From Chondrosia reniformis (Eukaryota; Porifera; Demospongiae; Chondrillida; Chondrillidae): a stretch of 64,000 nucleotides of DNA. The notes beneath the pieces were generated by a model. The model ran no database searches and was not told the origin of the DNA. It saw nothing but the letters and a program-made list of their open reading frames with translations. A program made the translations under genes and the position numbers. The stretch is taken from contig OX359191.1 of assembly GCA_947172415.1 (NCBI GenBank), positions 1,054,001 to 1,118,000 on the forward strand. The letters run 5' to 3'. Positions 43,816 to 56,222 of this stretch are shown piece after piece. Positions within the stretch are counted from its first letter, which is position 1. Every line of letters begins with the position of its first letter.

Positions 43816-46783
43816 TTAGTAATAATGTTGTTGGTATCTCTGTGGTACACCAGAAGTCTTTAAGAAATCATTTCCAACTTTCGTTAGCAGCTCGATGAGT
43901 GTGGAGTAGTAACCTCGCAGGAATTCACTTGCATGTTGTTCTTTATCATAACGGGCACTCTACATAATGTATCAATATAGACATATAATCTGATATCTGT
44001 CAAGGATTTAATTAACAAATAAAGATTATATTAATTACTAATTTTAACAAATTTGGCATATTTTAATAAAAATTGTTAAATTATATAGCTAAAAGTGGGG
44101 TTACTGCTATATCAGTACCAGCAATGAAGTAAATACATATTTATAAGTTCATAGCTAATGATTGCATATATATACATGTGACATTGAATTAAGTACACCA
44201 AGATATATATACATATATGCAAACAATTAAAAATGTTATTGGTATATAGTTTACTCTATATGTATTATATGAATGTCTCTCTAGTACCTGAAATATAGAA
44301 ATGAATCTAGCACACACAGAAGCTTTACCAAGTGACAGCATTTTGTCACTATAGGCTCTAGCACCACCTATGTGATTGGAATACATTCTAAGGAATTCAT
44401 GTTCACTTGGAATACCTGGAACAGTTGGATCTATATAAAAAATATACACATATAATATATATACAGAAAAATGTATAGAATATGATTCACATTAATATTT
44501 GTACTGTACGTATAAATATATATTCATGTACAGTATATTTATCTATATAACAAATGTACTATGTTTAATATGTACCGATGATCATTTTGTTGAGTAGTGG
44601 CTTCAGTTCATTTTGGATGTTGAGTTGGTCAATGGGGAGGAACATCATGGCAAGGTAGGCCAGATCTGCATAAGTGTCTCCTATACAGCACATCTCCCAA
44701 TCTACCACTGCCTTCACCTCAAACTGTAATGTATAGTAGTGAATTGAAAATAAAGAAAAATAATCAGTTGGATTTGATATATACGTAATCGTATGGTATC
44801 GTACATTATGTACATAGGTGGAATTCTCTATATTAATAATCTTACTGTTTTGTCATCAAAAATAATATTGTTGAAGCTAAAATCACGATGAATCAGACCT
44901 AAAATTATGATATAATTATATAATGATTATATATACCATATTGTATATTAAAACTATGAAATTTTAAACTTGTATATATTTAATATTCATTAGATTCCAT
45001 AATTATAATATTAACATCTCATATAATGTCTATATATACATATACTGTAGCAATACCAATTTTTCCTTGAGGAGGAGTCACACTTCTAAGTTTCTGCATC
45101 AGAGCTCGGCACATGAGTTGGAGCTGATCAGAGTATCCCCTTGGATCACCAGCATCATCAAAGTTTCTTAACCAGTTTTCAATCTATAGAAATTCTATAC
45201 TGTCCAAACTTACTTGACAAAGTATTATTATATCTAAAAAGTTTACACTTCACACTGATATAGCACTTAATTATTCTTACATCCCACAGCCAGAAATCTC
45301 TTGTTGTTTCAAACTTGTTTCTTTCCCATAGGAGCTCCTGAAGAGCACTTGGAACCCTAAGCTTGTGAATTCTTGCTGCAATCTCAGCAAGGGAGGCATA
45401 GACCTTTTGTCTTTCATGGCTCTTCAATCCAGGGAGATTTGGATTGCTGAAAACTTTGCCCTGCATTGATTAGAGGATATATATATCACTATAACACTTC
45501 ATTGTACACACATATACATATATGAATTATAATATAGTCCCAGGTATATACATAATAGAGTTCAACCCAATATAAACATACATGTACACCTTGTAAAGGC
45601 CTTAGGGGCTATGTAGATTTATTATATCGAAATTCATTCGCACTAGCCAGAAAATCCAAAAGTTTTGGCAGCTTACAGCCACCTTCTTCAGTGAATGACA
45701 GAAAAGTACTCTAAGACTGACAATGTGTGTGATGCGTATATAGTTAGTAATGAATAATGTTAACATGCATTGTGAATAAAATTAAAAACAAATCATGTCA
45801 AAAGTAACTAGCATATAGTAGATAGTGCAATCACAGGAAACTGGACTTCAGTTTACTTTTCTGTCATTCACTGAAGAAGGTGGCTGTAAGCTGCCGAAAC
45901 ATTTGAATTTTAAAGTTTTTCTAGCTAGTGTGAATGAAATTCGATATGATATATTGTACATATATCAATATTGCATGATATTTATACATATAGACTTACC
46001 TCTATATACTCCATGATAAAGAATTCGGCTCCTATAACGGCATCTCTTGATTCATAATGCCAAGGTTTTGGGACTGGAAGTTTTGCCTCATGAAGACAGG
46101 ATATCACAGCAAACTCAAAGTTTACCTATAATTATGAAGAACACTTAATATTTCCAATTTGTATATATATGGAAATGTATTTCATCAAGAGAAATATTTT
46201 ACACATATTATTGAACTGGATATATATATATACATATATCTTACTCCATAATGAAGTTCATATTCTTTTCCTGGGGGGTTCATCTTAACTAAAAATTTCA
46301 CTGGACCTGGCCATGGTTTATAGGTTATCTTGAAAGTTGGGTTGGCATGAGCTCGACTTTATGTTGTGGTGGACAAATACACAAGAATACCTTATATAGT
46401 ATCAGTTATATATAAATATACCTATCTATCTATCTACCTATTGATCTGACCAACTGAAAATTATTATTAATATATAACACATTGTTTCAAAATTTCCTAT
46501 AGGTTTATATAGTCTAATGACATTTTACCTATATAATATGCCTATATCTATAGATCTGTCTTCTATCTCACAGCTGTACAGCTGTAAATGAATTTACTGA
46601 CCTACTCAGATCTTCCCATTCAAAGTCCTTTTGTTTAGCATTATTCGGAATTTTATGTTGGCTAAGATCAATATCTCCACTTTCAATTAGCACTAGAAGC
46701 GCTGCTATGCACTGTTTAGGGGTCAGTTCTCCGCTCCAGTATTTATCAATGATTCTCTTGTTTAGGATTTCTTTGCCAGCCAT
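43816..46783 (-). CDS. APH/ACAD10-11-type phosphotransferase, copy 2
   Basis: Nine exons, same intron positions and phases as copy 1: 46,602-46,783, 46,245-46,356, 46,000-46,125, 45,281-45,460, 45,057-45,183, 44,846-44,898, 44,576-44,723, 44,288-44,430 and 43,816-43,959. Total 404 aa, ATG to TAA. Catalytic loop LIHRDFSFNN, metal motif VVDWE, then CCIGDTYADLAYLAMMFLP, all as in copy 1. The exon around the metal motif is almost unchanged between copies, while exon 5 and the C-terminus differ most. A 100-bp inverted-repeat element sits in intron 3. An exon-1 donor reading through at GAG/TAGG is wrong: the AG/GTCAGT donor one codon later keeps the paralogue alignment. Confidence 0.85.
45621..45955 (+). 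mobile_element. Fold-back MITE in intron 3 of phosphotransferase copy 2
   Basis: Arms 45,621-45,712 and about 45,853-45,950 are inverted copies (CTTACAGCCACCTTCTTCAG / CTGAAGAAGGTGGCTGTAAG, and outer GAAATTCATTCGCACTAGCC / GCTAGTGTGAATGAAATTCG). The loop is about 140 bp. Absent from copy 1. Confidence 0.75.
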
Positions 46784-47061
46784 CGCTTTTCTCGTTAAAA
46801 TTGTATATATGTCATGGTATGCCAGCCAGGAGTGCGGTATATAGCTACATTTCAGTGCCTATATAAGCCTGGGCAGGCCCGGGCAAGCAGATTATGACAT
46901 TTCACTGCGCACGAATGTGTGTGTGAAGCCTTCTTTATGATAGGCATCTCAGAAATGCGCGAATACCATGATTTGTATATAATGAAAAGAAATTCTATTG
47001 CTTAGCATTCGCATCTCCTTTCAGAGTCATTCAACTGCTAAAACTACACGTACGGGAGAGT

Positions 47062-47093
47062 TGGGTTTTCCCCGTGGGAAGTCCCGTCAAGAT
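47062..47093 (-). promoter_or_regulatory. Conserved promoter block with kappa-B-like site, copy 2 gene
   Basis: GGGTTTTCCCC and GGGAAGTCCCGTCAAGAT about 290 bp upstream of the copy 2 ATG. The block aligns with 43,447-43,478. A GGCAGGCCCG motif nearer the gene is also shared. Confidence 0.4.
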
Positions 47094-47274
47094 GTCGCAA
47101 TCTCTTGTTGGAAAATGCAAGGGGCAGCTAATGCAAGCTACGTAATTAGATCTGTAACTTCGGTAAATCAAGCTTAATACTCAGAATACAAAGTAATACT
47201 ATTCTAGTTTATTATGTTTATTTCTAATTTCCTGTGTTGCTGTGTTTGTGTGCTCTTTTATAAGGAAAGTTGGT

Positions 47275-50200
47275 CTATTTGGCATTTTCGTTGATGGAGA
47301 GATACATGTCGTAGGCAAGCTGCTCGTCTGTATCAACCTCAAAGACAAGCACCGGGTTCTTCTGACTGTCAGCCTGCTGCTCGTCTCCTTCACTCTCATA
47401 GAAGTGGTTCACAGAAGCATGCTCAATCTTCTGTGGTGTTTGAAAGAGTCGCTTGGATTTAGCAAGCTTTGGGCTAGGAGGAAACTGTTTTGCAGCTCTT
47501 CTCAGCCTTTGACGGCTCCTAAGAGTGAAATTAGAAATGAAGACAGACGGACTGATGGTTGTCAAGTTTGTGATAAACGTACAAAATCAGATTTATCAAC
47601 AAAACACTCAGAGGACTCAGAGAACATTAAGATTCATGTTCCAGAATAATAATGCAATAATGCTATTTCATAATACTAACTATGAACCATAACTATTTGT
47701 CCACATTTACTCTTTAGTTCACTGTGAAACAGGCAGCCTAGTTAGTCTTATGATTAAACCATTCCAATATGCTGTACTAAATTTAATGTTTGAATCATTG
47801 AAGTGATGATCAAATCGAATATTTAATCATTCTCAAACATCATGATTCACAAAGATTAAGATCAAGAAAGAGAGAAAGATTCCCAGGGTCACTGATGAAG
47901 GGTGGAATTCCCAGAAACAGCTTTCTAGCCTATTGGAGCAGAAGAAGAAAGAAAAGAAAAGACTCCTGTATCTTCATCCAAAGCTCTCTCCAGGTTTAGT
48001 TCCCCTATAGGCTTTTTTACAGAATAGGAAAATGGTGTATTAGATTTTTCATGGAGAGGAAAAAGAAAGAGTTGCTGGGAATCGAGCCCTAGAATATCTG
48101 ACAAGAACAAAATTGTTCCATCACCTAGTGTATCCATTTAACAAATAAATACTTGCTTTATGTGATGGTGAATAGGAGGTGAGTCAACTTACATGCAGAC
48201 TCTTAGAGTACAGGCAACACAGCAGATAAGGGCAATCACACTTAGGAAGCCAACAATTGGCACTGCAAACCATACAGCCTTTTGTCTGTGCAAAAAGTGA
48301 ATACTGTCATCTTCTTCGCCTACATGTTTCAAATAAGTACAAATGAGAGAATCAGTCATATAAAGTATATTGCACTTAGCAAAGAATGGGATATGTCATT
48401 GGTGTATGTACTATATATGTACGTACATACATGTATCCATTATAAGTACGTACCTTCCACTTTATCATTACCAGGATACCTTCCATCATGAGGGTGTTCC
48501 CCATCATGAGGGTGTTCCCCGCCATGAGGGTGTTCCCCACCATGAGGGTGTTCCCCACCATGAGGGTGTTCCCCGCCATGAGGGTGTTTCCAACCAGTTG
48601 GGCGTGTCTCTTCAGTTGGGTGTGTCTCTTCAGTTGGGCGTGTCTCTTCAGTTGGGTGTGTCTCTTCAGTTGGGTGTGTCTCTTCAGTTGGGCGTGTCTC
48701 TTCAGTTGGGCGTGTCTCTTCAGTTGGGAATGTGTCATCTGTGATTGGTTCAGTTGTTACTGATGCGCTGGATGCTAAATATTTAAAACTGTTATGAAAC
48801 ATTTTACATAAAGCAAAGGATTATACCTACTTGTTGCAGCAGAGGTGGACAAATCTTCTGGACAACAAGTCACTACAGCTTGCATGAACGTGGTAGGATC
48901 CCTCCCATTCACACAGGGATACTTCACAGACATGAAGAGGAGCTCATCCGGTGAGTTGATGCGAATTTTGCACTGCTTTTCAGCTTTGACACGCCAGTCT
49001 TGGGCAGTTAGACAGTTGAAGAGGTTGGTAGCCAGCGTGAAACTGTCACAGTCATTGACTTCCTCTACACATTTGTACAGTACACAATGAGTAGTCATAG
49101 ATAATATGGCTAAAGGTCATTCATGCAACTAGTAAGCTACAGATCACCAGCAGGAGTGAATGTGTGTGTGTTGCAGTCTGCAGTAGATGGTTCTGTAGTA
49201 AAGATGGACTGGTCATGCATAGATGTGAGGTACGTATGGAATCTCAATGGATCAGCCTGGGCCTTGTTCCCCCAAGTGGATGACGTAACCAAATTTCGGT
49301 AGCTATTATGTATGTGTGTGTACATATGTATGTGTGAGTGAGTGTGTGAGTGTGTGTGAGTGAGTGTGTGAGTGAGTGGGAGTGAGTGAGTGTGTGAGAG
49401 TGAGTGAGTGAGTGTGTGGGAGTGAGTGAGTGAGTGAGTGACAGGGGGAGAGACATGCTTTTTGCTTTGTTATACAGTATTCAAACAAAGTAATAGTAAA
49501 CATTAGAACAAAGTTGTTATTATATATTAGTTCAATGTACATACATACGTACATATGTACTTGTATGTATGTACTTGTTTTCATAATGTGATGTGAGGGA
49601 CATAAACTGGTACGTACATGTAGGCATCATATCAGCTAGGTTATCTGTTCAATTACATTGGCCAAGGACTCACAAAAGATCAACAAAAAGACAAGATTCC
49701 AAGGGTCACTGATGAAGGGTGGAATTCCCAGAACAGCTGTATAACCCAGTGGAGAAGAATAGAAGTAGAAGGAGAAGACTCTTCTTTACTAATCCAAAGC
49801 TCTCACTAACAGGCCTTTAGTCCAAATTAGATGTAGCATGTAAGAAAAATGTTTATAGGCAATGCTTCATGTAACTCAAAAGGGTATGATTTAAAACTAT
49901 AGGAATAAATTCAAACTCCTTATTAGTGAAAAATGAATATTTTCCTTTAGCCCTTTATTAATGTCAACAGTCAGCCATATCATTATAATAATAATATTCA
50001 CACAACTATCCCACTTCTACAGATATTGTTACTGATATAGCCAGCACAGTATCCCTTATATGGCTTTGGGACCACCAAATCTATCACACAAGCTTGTATA
50101 TACTGTACATACCTGTATTCAATCTGCTCAAACAGGTGGTCTATGAATATAATTAGCAAAATCATATTCATATTTAGTGCCCCCCTCCTCTGATAACATC

Positions 50201-51171
50201 TGTCTGCAGATAGACTAGAATCTAATTATTGAATGCCAAAGGTCTCCCAGGAGCTAGCAAGGTCTCTTATCTCGTCTAGGGGGTGTCATATCAGTGACCA
50301 CAATTAAATGTTTATGATAAAATGGAGGACAACTCTCTAATTATGACAAAAGTCTGCCAGTCAGTTCCTTATTAAGCTAATACATTATTCATGGGTCAAG
50401 AGTACGTAGTTTAGGGATGAGAAAGGTAATGGATTATGTATTTATGTTGCTATAGATTCAAGGAATGCACTTGGCAGGTCATATATTGGTATTGTTCTTA
50501 CGTATATAATCTGCTTGGAAAATATACTTAAGTAATTGTTAAAGTCTTTATTATTCAAATTTAGCATACATACATATGTAGCTCTGACAAACTTGTGTAT
50601 CCACTTACCTTTCACTTTTTCACAATATGCAATGGGCAATTGAAGCATAGTTGGATTACGAATCTCTTTACAGATTGTGCCAGCTGGGCATTGCTTGTGT
50701 TCACAGGGATCTAAATCAGCATGCTCCCTGTGACTCAAGTCCATGTGGTCCTAAAGAGTGAGTGAAGGAGAGGGGGAAAAAGAGAGAGGGGGAGATAGGG
50801 GAGATGGGGAGAGATAGGGGAGAGGGAGAGATAGAGAGAGGGGGAGATAGGGGGAGTGGGAGAGAGGAGAAGTAGAGGGGAGGGTAAGATAAAGAGAGGG
50901 AGAGAGGAGGAGAGTAAGGGAGAGGAAGAGGAAGAAAGGGAGAGGGGGAGGGGAGGGAGAGGAAGAAGGAGTGAGAGAGTGGGAGATATAGAGTAAGGAA
51001 GGAAGTAATCAGGGTGAGATACACACAAATAGTAGGTGAATATTGACCAACACATTATATTCTAGAACTTACATCAGAGTAGTAGCTTCCTTGAAATGTG
51101 ATTTGGTTTCCATCTTTGTCAACATCAACTTCCAGATCTACTTCCACTCCATGAACTGTCAACAAGTACAC
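47275..51171 (-). CDS. Single-pass membrane protein with APP-CuBD-like and His repeats (5' incomplete)
   Basis: Six 3' exons: 51,073-51,171, 50,609-50,750, 48,831-49,064, 48,454-48,774, 48,193-48,319 and 47,275-47,518, all phase-consistent, 388 aa recovered. Order: a beta-rich segment (VDKDGNQITFQGSYYS); a follistatin/EGF-like DPCEHKQCPAGTICKE; a domain with six cysteines spaced C-11-C-13-C-18-C-15-CC, close to the APP copper-binding domain, conserving the Trp and the CCP end but with Ala and Arg at the copper-ligand His positions; a PTEET(R/H) stalk; HPHGGE repeats; TM helix AVWFAVPIVGFLSVIALICC; and a basic then acidic tail with NHFYESEGDE. Upstream exons, including the signal peptide, are not found. 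Family assignment is tentative. Confidence 0.7.
47845..48056 (-). repeat. Interspersed repeat family R1, copy 4
   Basis: Inverted relative to copies 1-3, in the intron between the TM and tail exons. Carries TGATGAAGGGTGGAATTCCC and CCAAAGCTCTCTCCAGGTTT. Confidence 0.8.
48068..48133 (-). mobile_element. tRNA-like SINE head next to R1 copy 4
   Basis: On the minus strand GGATACACTAGGTGATGGAA and, about 40 bases on, AGGGCTCGATTCCCAGCA resemble A and B boxes of a tRNA-derived promoter, followed by CTCTTTCTTTTT. Directly abuts the R1 copy. Tentative. Confidence 0.3.
48485..48730 (-). repeat. Two 18-bp coding minisatellites (HPHGGE and PTEETR/H)
   Basis: 48,485-48,592 encodes six HPH(G/D)G(E/R) units. 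48,595-48,730 encodes about eight PTEET(R/H) units. The phase-1 exon boundaries select this frame over the others. Confidence 0.85.
49312..49442 (+). repeat. GTGAGTGA microsatellite
   Basis: Irregular GTGAGTGAGTGT array in an intron of the membrane-protein gene. Minus-strand Ser/His/Thr/Leu frames are artefacts. Confidence 0.95.
49665..49855 (-). repeat. Interspersed repeat family R1, copy 5
   Basis: Same orientation as copy 4. GGTCACTGATGAAGGGTGGA and AATCCAAAGCTCTCACTAAC. Intronic. Confidence 0.75.
50755..51000 (+). repeat. GGGAGA purine tract
   Basis: Purine-rich on the + strand. On the coding minus strand it is a very long pyrimidine tract ending a few bases before the acceptor at 50,751. 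Confidence 0.9.
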
Positions 51172-51194
51172 CTACATACATAGAGAGTACAAGG

Positions 51195-51620
51195 AGCGAA
51201 ATCTCTTCACCCACACTACATTAACTCAAGCCTCTTCACCCACACTACATTAATTCAAGCCTCTTCACCCACTACATTAACTCAAGCCTCTTCACCCACA
51301 CTACATTAACTCAAGCCACTTCACCCACTACATTAATTCAAGCCTCTTCACTCACACTACATTAACTCAAGCCTCTTCACTCACACTACATTAACTCAGG
51401 CCTCTTCACCTACACTACATTAACTCAAGCCTCTTCACCCACACTACATTAACTCAAGCCTCTTCACCCACACTACATTAACTCAAGCCTCTTCACCCAC
51501 ACTACATTAACTCAAGCCTCTTCACCCACACTACATTAACTCAAGCCTCTTCACTCACACTACATTAACTCAAGCCTCTTCACTCACACTACATTAACTC
51601 AAGCCTCTTCACCTACGTAC
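51195..51620 (+). repeat. 29-bp minisatellite, about 15 units
   Basis: Unit CACACTACATTAACTCAAGC + CTCTTCACC with 25-bp variants, just upstream of the first membrane-protein exon found. Confidence 0.95.
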
Positions 51621-51639
51621 ACTACATTACATCCACCAA

Positions 51640-52400
51640 ATACCATTCTACGTATATCATATTGTTACACTACAAAGCCTATAATTCCAAAATCAGCTCC
51701 AATTGTGAATGCAATTCAAGTTCAAATCTCTGTAAATGGAGAGACTTATTAAAATAGAAAACACATCATAAAGCCATCCACCCCATACTGGTGTCTAAGA
51801 TGCAGTTTATAATCAGGACAGGTTTAATAGTCAATTATAACATATTCAAATCCTTATTCAAACTAGTCTTATTTTTGGCTATCCATTTGTCAAATAATTG
51901 CACCCATTACAAAGGAGCCTAACCGTATCAGGGTCCTTTGATCGGAGCAGTCTTATCGGGGAACTGGACATAATTGACAACATGTTAACCTTAATCTAAT
52001 CTCGGCATATCGACAGAAACACACCTGATTGAAGCAAGTGCAGCTGTGATGTAAGGGGAGATGTTTACAATTATTTCACTTCCAGTGAACCATTAGTTGA
52101 CACCATTTTGTTTTGCATGGCTGAAAACTTTCAATTAATTTAAAAATACCTTATGTTGAAAATACTTGATTAAGCAAGTGTAAAAAGTTCTAGGAATTTA
52201 TATAATTGAACCTGATTTGTATGTTAAAACAGGTTATTTATTCTTATAAATTAAATGCAGTAAATTAATATGTACCTTTGAAAGGTACGTACACACAGTT
52301 AAATTAAGGACCAGAGTATTGAAGAAACAAAAGTGTTTCTAATTCCCTAGTTCCTTTGTTATAATAATGAATTACACCACTATCTATGTACGTACCTCTA
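51640..52400 (+). other. No supported gene
   Basis: AT-rich. A short Cys-rich minus frame near 52,025 after a CAATCAG acceptor stops after 24 codons, so it is not accepted as an exon. Confidence 0.4.
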
Positions 52401-52429
52401 AATCATATCCTACGTACATTACTGATAAG

Positions 52430-52830
52430 GCAGTACTGGTGGAGACAGGGCAGTACTGGTGGAGATAGGACAGTACTGGTGGAGTTAGGGCAGTACTGGT
52501 GGAGATAGGACATTACTGGTGGAGATAGGACATTACTGGTGGAGATAGGGCAGTACTGGTGGAGATAGGGCAGTACTGGTTGAGATAGGGCAGTACTGGT
52601 TGAGATAGGGCAGTACTGGTGGAGATAGGACATTACTGGTGGAGATAGGGCAGTACTGGTGGGGATAGGGCAGTACTGGTGGAGATAGGGCAGTATTGGT
52701 GGAGATAGGACAGTACTGGTGGGGATAGGGCAGTACTGGTGGAGATAGGGCAGTACTGGTGGAGATAGGACAGTACTGGTGGAGATAGGGCAGTACTGGT
52801 GGAGATAGGGCAGTATTGGTAGAGGTAAAC
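52430..52830 (+). repeat. 20-bp minisatellite, about 20 units
   Basis: Unit CAGTACTGGTGGAGATAGGG with a few base variants. The Ser/Thr/Leu minus frame is an artefact. Confidence 0.95.
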
Positions 52831-53126
52831 AGAATTAACTGCGCTATAGCTGAGGGGCCTTCTAATTCACTATATTATCATTTATTAAAGTGAAAGACAT
52901 CAGAATGGCTTCCAATTAAATCCATCAAAGCCTACCATACTTTAACTATTATCAGACCATTAACAAATGAAAGATGGAAGAGTAGTAGTATACAACCAGA
53001 TTAAATGACAAATGGTTTGCACATTTGTATAGTAAATGTGATAAACAAAACAACATAATTGTTTCACTTTAAGAAGCAGCTTTATCACCTTAACTTGTAA
53101 TGTTGCTCAAAAGCCCCCTATACTGA

Positions 53127-53277
53127 CAGTCAACCTCTCTACAGTGGACAAATTTCTTACCCTGATTGATTTCAAAAATAGGACAAAAATATAGACACAA
53201 ACTCTAAGAAGGTACAACCTCTCTAAAAGGGACTAATTCATATTCCCCAATGTGTCCTTTCTTCAGAGGTTTTACTG
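53127..53277 (+). mobile_element. Pogo/Tigger-like MITE, about 151 bp
   Basis: Inverted ends CAGTCAACCTCT / AGAGGTTTTACTG with inner GGACA...TGTCC pairs and a second internal ACCTCTCTAAAAGGGAC. TA follows the right end; the left flank is degraded. Confidence 0.5.
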
Positions 53278-54054
53278 TAATATTTAAATATAACTTGTTT
53301 AGTATATTTCTACACATGTACGTACGTATGTCAATGACTACGTATATCCTCACAATATAAAAACTATACTATAAGTGGTAATGTCTTATCACTAGAAGGG
53401 GCTGGCTTGTGCATATATACCATCAATATACCATCAATATAAAACTAATCTAATTTTTTTTTCAGTTTTTCAAAAATAAGAAATAAATCCAACACAATGT
53501 TATTTAACCATGCAGGCACATATAATTACTGAGTATATACAAACATATGTTCACATGCTATACAAACATGCTGTACATATGTTCATATGCTATACTGGGT
53601 TGGGTTGTACATTTCATAATACGTTTAACAACAAAATGGCTGAAGAGAGAACCTGTAAGTTGTGGCCGAGTAGTTATAACAAAACTTTAAGGATAAATGG
53701 ACAAAAGACATTCATCCAAAAATACTAGCTTATAATTACAATGTACGTGTATAAAAGACAACCAGTACATTATTGAGTTACTTCCAAACCATTACAACAT
53801 GTGGCATTAATATGATCCAATAAATAGTGACCACAAGTTCAATTACTGCTATACAGATGCACACATAAATACCATTTTCCTGTAGATATGGGCACATGCA
53901 TTGGGGCTAAGGAAATATATGAATAGAACATACTTAAACACCATTTTCCTTCTATATATTGATCTAGGGCAAACCCATAGAAATTTGGATGAGGATACAG
54001 TTTTTCATAACTTTTCTTTCTTTCTCCACTAAGCCATGTAATGTAATGCATGCA

Positions 54055-54240
54055 AGGATTCACAAAAGATCAAGAAAAAGACAAAGACTTCCAGGGTCAC
54101 TGATGAAGGTGGAATTCCCAGAAACAGTTATCTGACCCAGTGGAGCAGAAGAAGAAAGAGAAGACTCCTGTATCTTTATCAGAAGCTCTCTCCAGGTTTT
54201 TAGAGAGTAGGCATAGCATGTAGGAAAATGATTATTTATA
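54055..54240 (-). repeat. Interspersed repeat family R1, copy 6
   Basis: GATTCACAAAAGATCAAGAA start and AGAAGCTCTCTCCAGGTTTT core, same orientation as copies 4 and 5. Confidence 0.75.
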
Positions 54241-54539
54241 TCATTCTATAAACTACCTTGTCTGAAAGAAGCTAATCTAAAATACATACATAAATGTCTT
54301 CCTTCCTTCCTTCTCTCTCTTTTTAAATTTACCTTAGCGATAACTTTCTTTAGCGTTCGCATGACAAGACATTTAATGGGAAACGACTTGTATGCAACAT
54401 TGGAATAATAAACAACACATATATGCAATGGTTTTATATACTACATTAGGTTAACGCCCATTATAACTTGCCGTCAATAAAAAGGCTTTGACAATCATGG
54501 TTCTTGCCAAATCAAGGCTATTCTGGGGTCAATCCCCAA

Positions 54540-55156
54540 TTTACAAATCGCTTCTTGTAGTCCCTCCCTCTACAGGCCTCTCTGTCCCTTCAAAGAGAAA
54601 GAGATTGCTCGTTACTGCCACACGTGAGGATGTCGTGAGGTGACTAGGTAAACTACTGCTCTAAAATCGTAAACAAGTTGACACCACGCCTTCAAAAACC
54701 CTCCCACCCGTAATCGATAACTAAATTCATAGTGGTGGTCTATTAATTACATTCATGAGATGCCATTTGTTATCTCTATACAGGTACATGCATATCCGAG
54801 ATGTCCGATAATGGCTTATCTGATGGAAGACTACCCTGCCAAAACTAACTTGACAGTGCAATTATCCTCCAAGTGAAGAAGACTAGAGAAAGTTTCACTT
54901 GTTACGTCTAGATTGCTCGAAAGATTCAAAAAGGGAGCTTTTTCGGATCTGAAAAAGCAATTTTTCTTTGTCGACCACCATTTTGAAATTACACGGTCTC
55001 CACCTAGTATTCTCCGCCTACGTGACAGTATCTTAGATAAGAAGAGCAGATTACGACCAGCTCTATTCTGTCGCTGAGAGAGAAGATTGCTAGCACAGTG
55101 TCTAAATTTCGAAGTCCATCCCCGAATCACTTAGAAAATCCATTACTGTTGTTATG
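54540..55156 (+). promoter_or_regulatory. CpG-rich promoter-like zone with ATG next to a splice donor
   Basis: CpG frequency rises here and falls after about 55,400. At 55,154 an ATG is immediately followed by the consensus donor GTAAGTCC, as in a first coding exon split after the start codon. It may serve a + strand gene running out of the window, the minus-strand membrane protein, or both. The minus frame at 54,831-55,130 has no recognisable features. Confidence 0.35.
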
Positions 55157-56222
55157 GTAAGTCCGAAAAGTACTACGTATCTCGCAGTCAGCTGCATATT
55201 AGATCTATATAGTGTCTGCAGCAACGTGTTTCAGACAGGTTGAACGCAGTATTCGTTAAAAGGTCGCATATAAGTTCGTAAGGCTCGTCGTCCTAATAGA
55301 AATTAATCGTTCTCTGTCTGATATTTGATTATGTGTATTATTCTTGCAAAATCGAACTGTTCTGATTCGCTATTGGAAGCAAATCAGTAGTATGTGTATC
55401 CTTGTAAGTGAACGTAATGGAGCAATGAAACTTTTAACGATCCAATTTTCACTCAATGTAGTTGACAGTTTTCCATGCCTATACCTCTTCCATTATGCTT
55501 ATATATGTCTATAGTTTTTGTAAAGTTTTTCTTAATCTTGCATAATACGTGCAATTATCTTTGTCAGCCATGAGCTAGAGTTAATTGGCGTTAACTGGCT
55601 ACTGCCCTTCTTTTTATTTGTCTTACCAATTAGGACAATCAATTAAGTAATTACTATAAGTGATATGGTTATATAAACCAGTGTTTCAGAATATTCAGGT
55701 GAAAGATATCAAAATTGATAACGAGAAGATAGAGCATATTTATCTACTGATTGTTTCTACTGAGCTACATTTAAATTCTAATCTGTTTAGAGTCAATCTT
55801 CCACATGTGTAGTGTAATTAAAAGGGACTATTTAGTACATCTTCTTATATAATAAGTTCCCATGTACGTATAACGTGCATCTACAATCTCTATTGTTTTA
55901 CAAGCAAAGCCTAGTTTTTATATTTAAAATGGTTTGTGTATATGTTTGCTGTTTAGACTTGTAGATTTGTTTTATAATATTATACGTTACTAATCTCATT
56001 ATGTAATACAGATATTATGATTATATTCTCCATGTTAAAGTTCCCCTTCTTATATTAATAAGTTGAGTGAAGGATTCATTCTCTTTGAACTGTGTTGCCT
56101 TAATTATTCACAGTTTGTAACCCTTTTCCTTGATTGTGACTGACAATGCTATATTAACACCTTTTATCTTAGATTTCCTAGTTTTATGTACCAAAGTGCA
56201 AATCTTGCTGTTTGTATTGCGT

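Noticed and set aside
47242..47649. 135-codon plus-strand ORF
   Set aside because: It is antisense to the minus-strand cytoplasmic-tail exon, which has correct splice phase and protein-like composition.
54831..55130. 99-codon minus-strand ORF as a gene
   Set aside because: No domain, signal peptide or splice partner. It is in a CpG-rich zone where stop codons are rarer.
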